NCBI GenBank assembly: GCA_001270045.2
Contig: DF970670.1
Span: forward strand, 106,047-170,046
DNA: 64,000 nt
Origin: Bacteroidales bacterium 6E
Lineage (GTDB): Bacteria > Bacteroidota > Bacteroidia > Bacteroidales > Prolixibacteraceae
Reading direction: 5' to 3'
This document shows positions 63,386-64,000 of this stretch, piece by piece (position 1 is the first letter of the stretch; each line of letters starts with the position of its first letter). A program made the position numbers and the translations under genes. Under the pieces are notes generated by a model. The model was given only the letters and a program-made list of their open reading frames with translations. It searched no databases and had not been told where the DNA came from.

Positions 63386-63674
63386 CGTTATCGGTTTTAA
63401 TCATGGGTATGTTATAATTGCTGTTCAGTATTCGGTTCAGGTCAGTGACCTTATAGTAATACTTGCCGTTCAGTCGCGAATAAGGCAACACACCCGACGA
63501 TCGCAATGACTGTAAGGTGCGTTTGCTGATTTTCAGCGTGGCCATCACCTGCCGTCCGTCAATCCACGACTGGAGCAAGGATTCGGTCCTGGTGCGCTTG
63601 ATCACAAGCACTAAGGCCTTCATTTCCCTGAGCGAACCCGAAAGTTCAACGAGCAATTGAATCATATCAGCCAC
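63378..63674 (-). CDS. Helix-turn-helix (excisionase/MerR-like) protein
   Basis: A 98-residue DNA-binding protein. The N-terminal half is helical (LLVELSGSLREMKALVLVIKR). The C-terminal half holds the HTH typical of excisionase-like proteins at the head of Bacteroidota mobile cassettes: DGRQVMATLKISKRTLQSLRSSGVLPYSRLNGKYYYKVTDL. It is the first gene of the primase/DUF3987 operon and probably controls it or assists excision. No integrase gene is within the window. Confidence 0.82.
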   Translation of the reverse strand: MADMIQLLVELSGSLREMKALVLVIKRTRTESLLQSWIDGRQVMATLKISKRTLQSLRSSGVLPYSRLNGKYYYKVTDLNRILNSNYNIPMIKTDNDD

Positions 63675-64000
63675 GGCGCTGCCCTCCTTTCCATTGTGGT
63701 AACCTCAATTTTTGACTTAAAAAACGAAGTCGGTTTTTTAAAATAGGCTAGCTGCACCCCTAGCTATATAGGGGTGTAAAACGGCTCCGACACGACCTTT
63801 TGGGCCATCAAAGCGGTCTCGCCTATGGACTTCATTTACGCTATATTTTTTTATATTAAGAACTATGGAATAAAGTAGCGCAATCTGTTTTACAATACAA
63901 AATGCGGAAAAATGAAACTGCGCAACACACTACATTAGAGCGTGTTGCGCAGCGAAACGGAATTTTTAAATGAATAAAAACAGCACTTTACGGAAATTTC
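63675..64000. promoter_or_regulatory. Control region at the right edge, two inverted repeats
   Basis: No gene is seen in these 326 bases. A hairpin CACCCCTA/TAGGGGTG lies at 63755-63776. A longer, perfect 11-bp inverted repeat CTGCGCAACAC/GTGTTGCGCAG with a 13-nt spacer lies at 63918-63952. Either could be an operator for the HTH protein or part of a replication or recombination site of the element. Confidence 0.45.

Overview
The window is a Bacteroidota chromosome segment, most likely from the Bacteroidales/Marinilabiliales side. The evidence is three SusC/SusD outer-membrane glycan-import pairs, two ECF sigma factors and three FecR anti-sigma factors, two upstream sites that fit the Bacteroidota promoter (TTTG or TTG, about 20 bp, TAnnTTTG), and a BT4734-type primase with a DUF3987 protein. 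I cannot name the species.

Region 1 (about 1-39,050, + strand) is one large polysaccharide-utilisation region. It opens with a GH78 alpha-L-rhamnosidase and a Tat-exported GH125 mannosidase. Next come an ECF sigma factor, FecR, SusC, SusD and a small lipoprotein, closed by a terminator at 11,925. A second FecR-SusC-SusD unit without its own sigma factor follows, with a FAS1 lipoprotein and a DUF5007-like lipoprotein, closed by a terminator at 20,556. A run of secreted enzymes comes next: an unknown secreted protein, a GH172 furanosidase, two tandem giant proteins that join a glycosidase-like barrel to a C-terminal FGE-sulfatase (SUMF1) fold, a GH127-type arabinofuranosidase and a GH63-like glycosidase. 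An MFS sugar porter and a GH2 enzyme end the region. The two furanose-active families suggest an arabinofuranosyl-containing, rhamnosylated or mannosylated glycan, but the substrate is not proven.

Region 2 (39,045-45,230) holds an SMR (Gdx/SugE-like) exporter on the minus strand, a sulfatase, a second sulfatase interrupted by one in-frame TAA, a secreted FAD oxidoreductase and a YhcH/YiaL-type protein.

Region 3 (45,348-54,070) is a third sigma/FecR/SusC/SusD locus ending in a metallophosphoesterase lipoprotein. Base composition falls from about 50% to about 30% G+C inside susC, near 47,760. This suggests that the SusC barrel, SusD and phosphoesterase were swapped behind a resident regulatory N-terminus.

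Region 4 (54,233-63,674, all minus strand) is a mobile or phage-like module: an HTH protein, a BT4734-type primase, a DUF3987 ATPase, a DUF6266 protein, small membrane proteins and a CHAP/NlpC-like cell-wall hydrolase. Inside it sits an AT-richer three-gene operon: a Hanks-type Ser/Thr kinase, an unrecognised 388-residue protein and a PD-(D/E)XK nuclease-like protein. The operon is bracketed by two 77-bp direct repeats whose hairpins show compensatory changes. This triad is the best candidate here for an undescribed, possibly anti-phage, system. Several palindromic repeat families lie between the genes of this region.

A further pattern is that each of the three susC genes is preceded, 45-47 nt before its start codon, by a strong hairpin in the fecR-susC gap.
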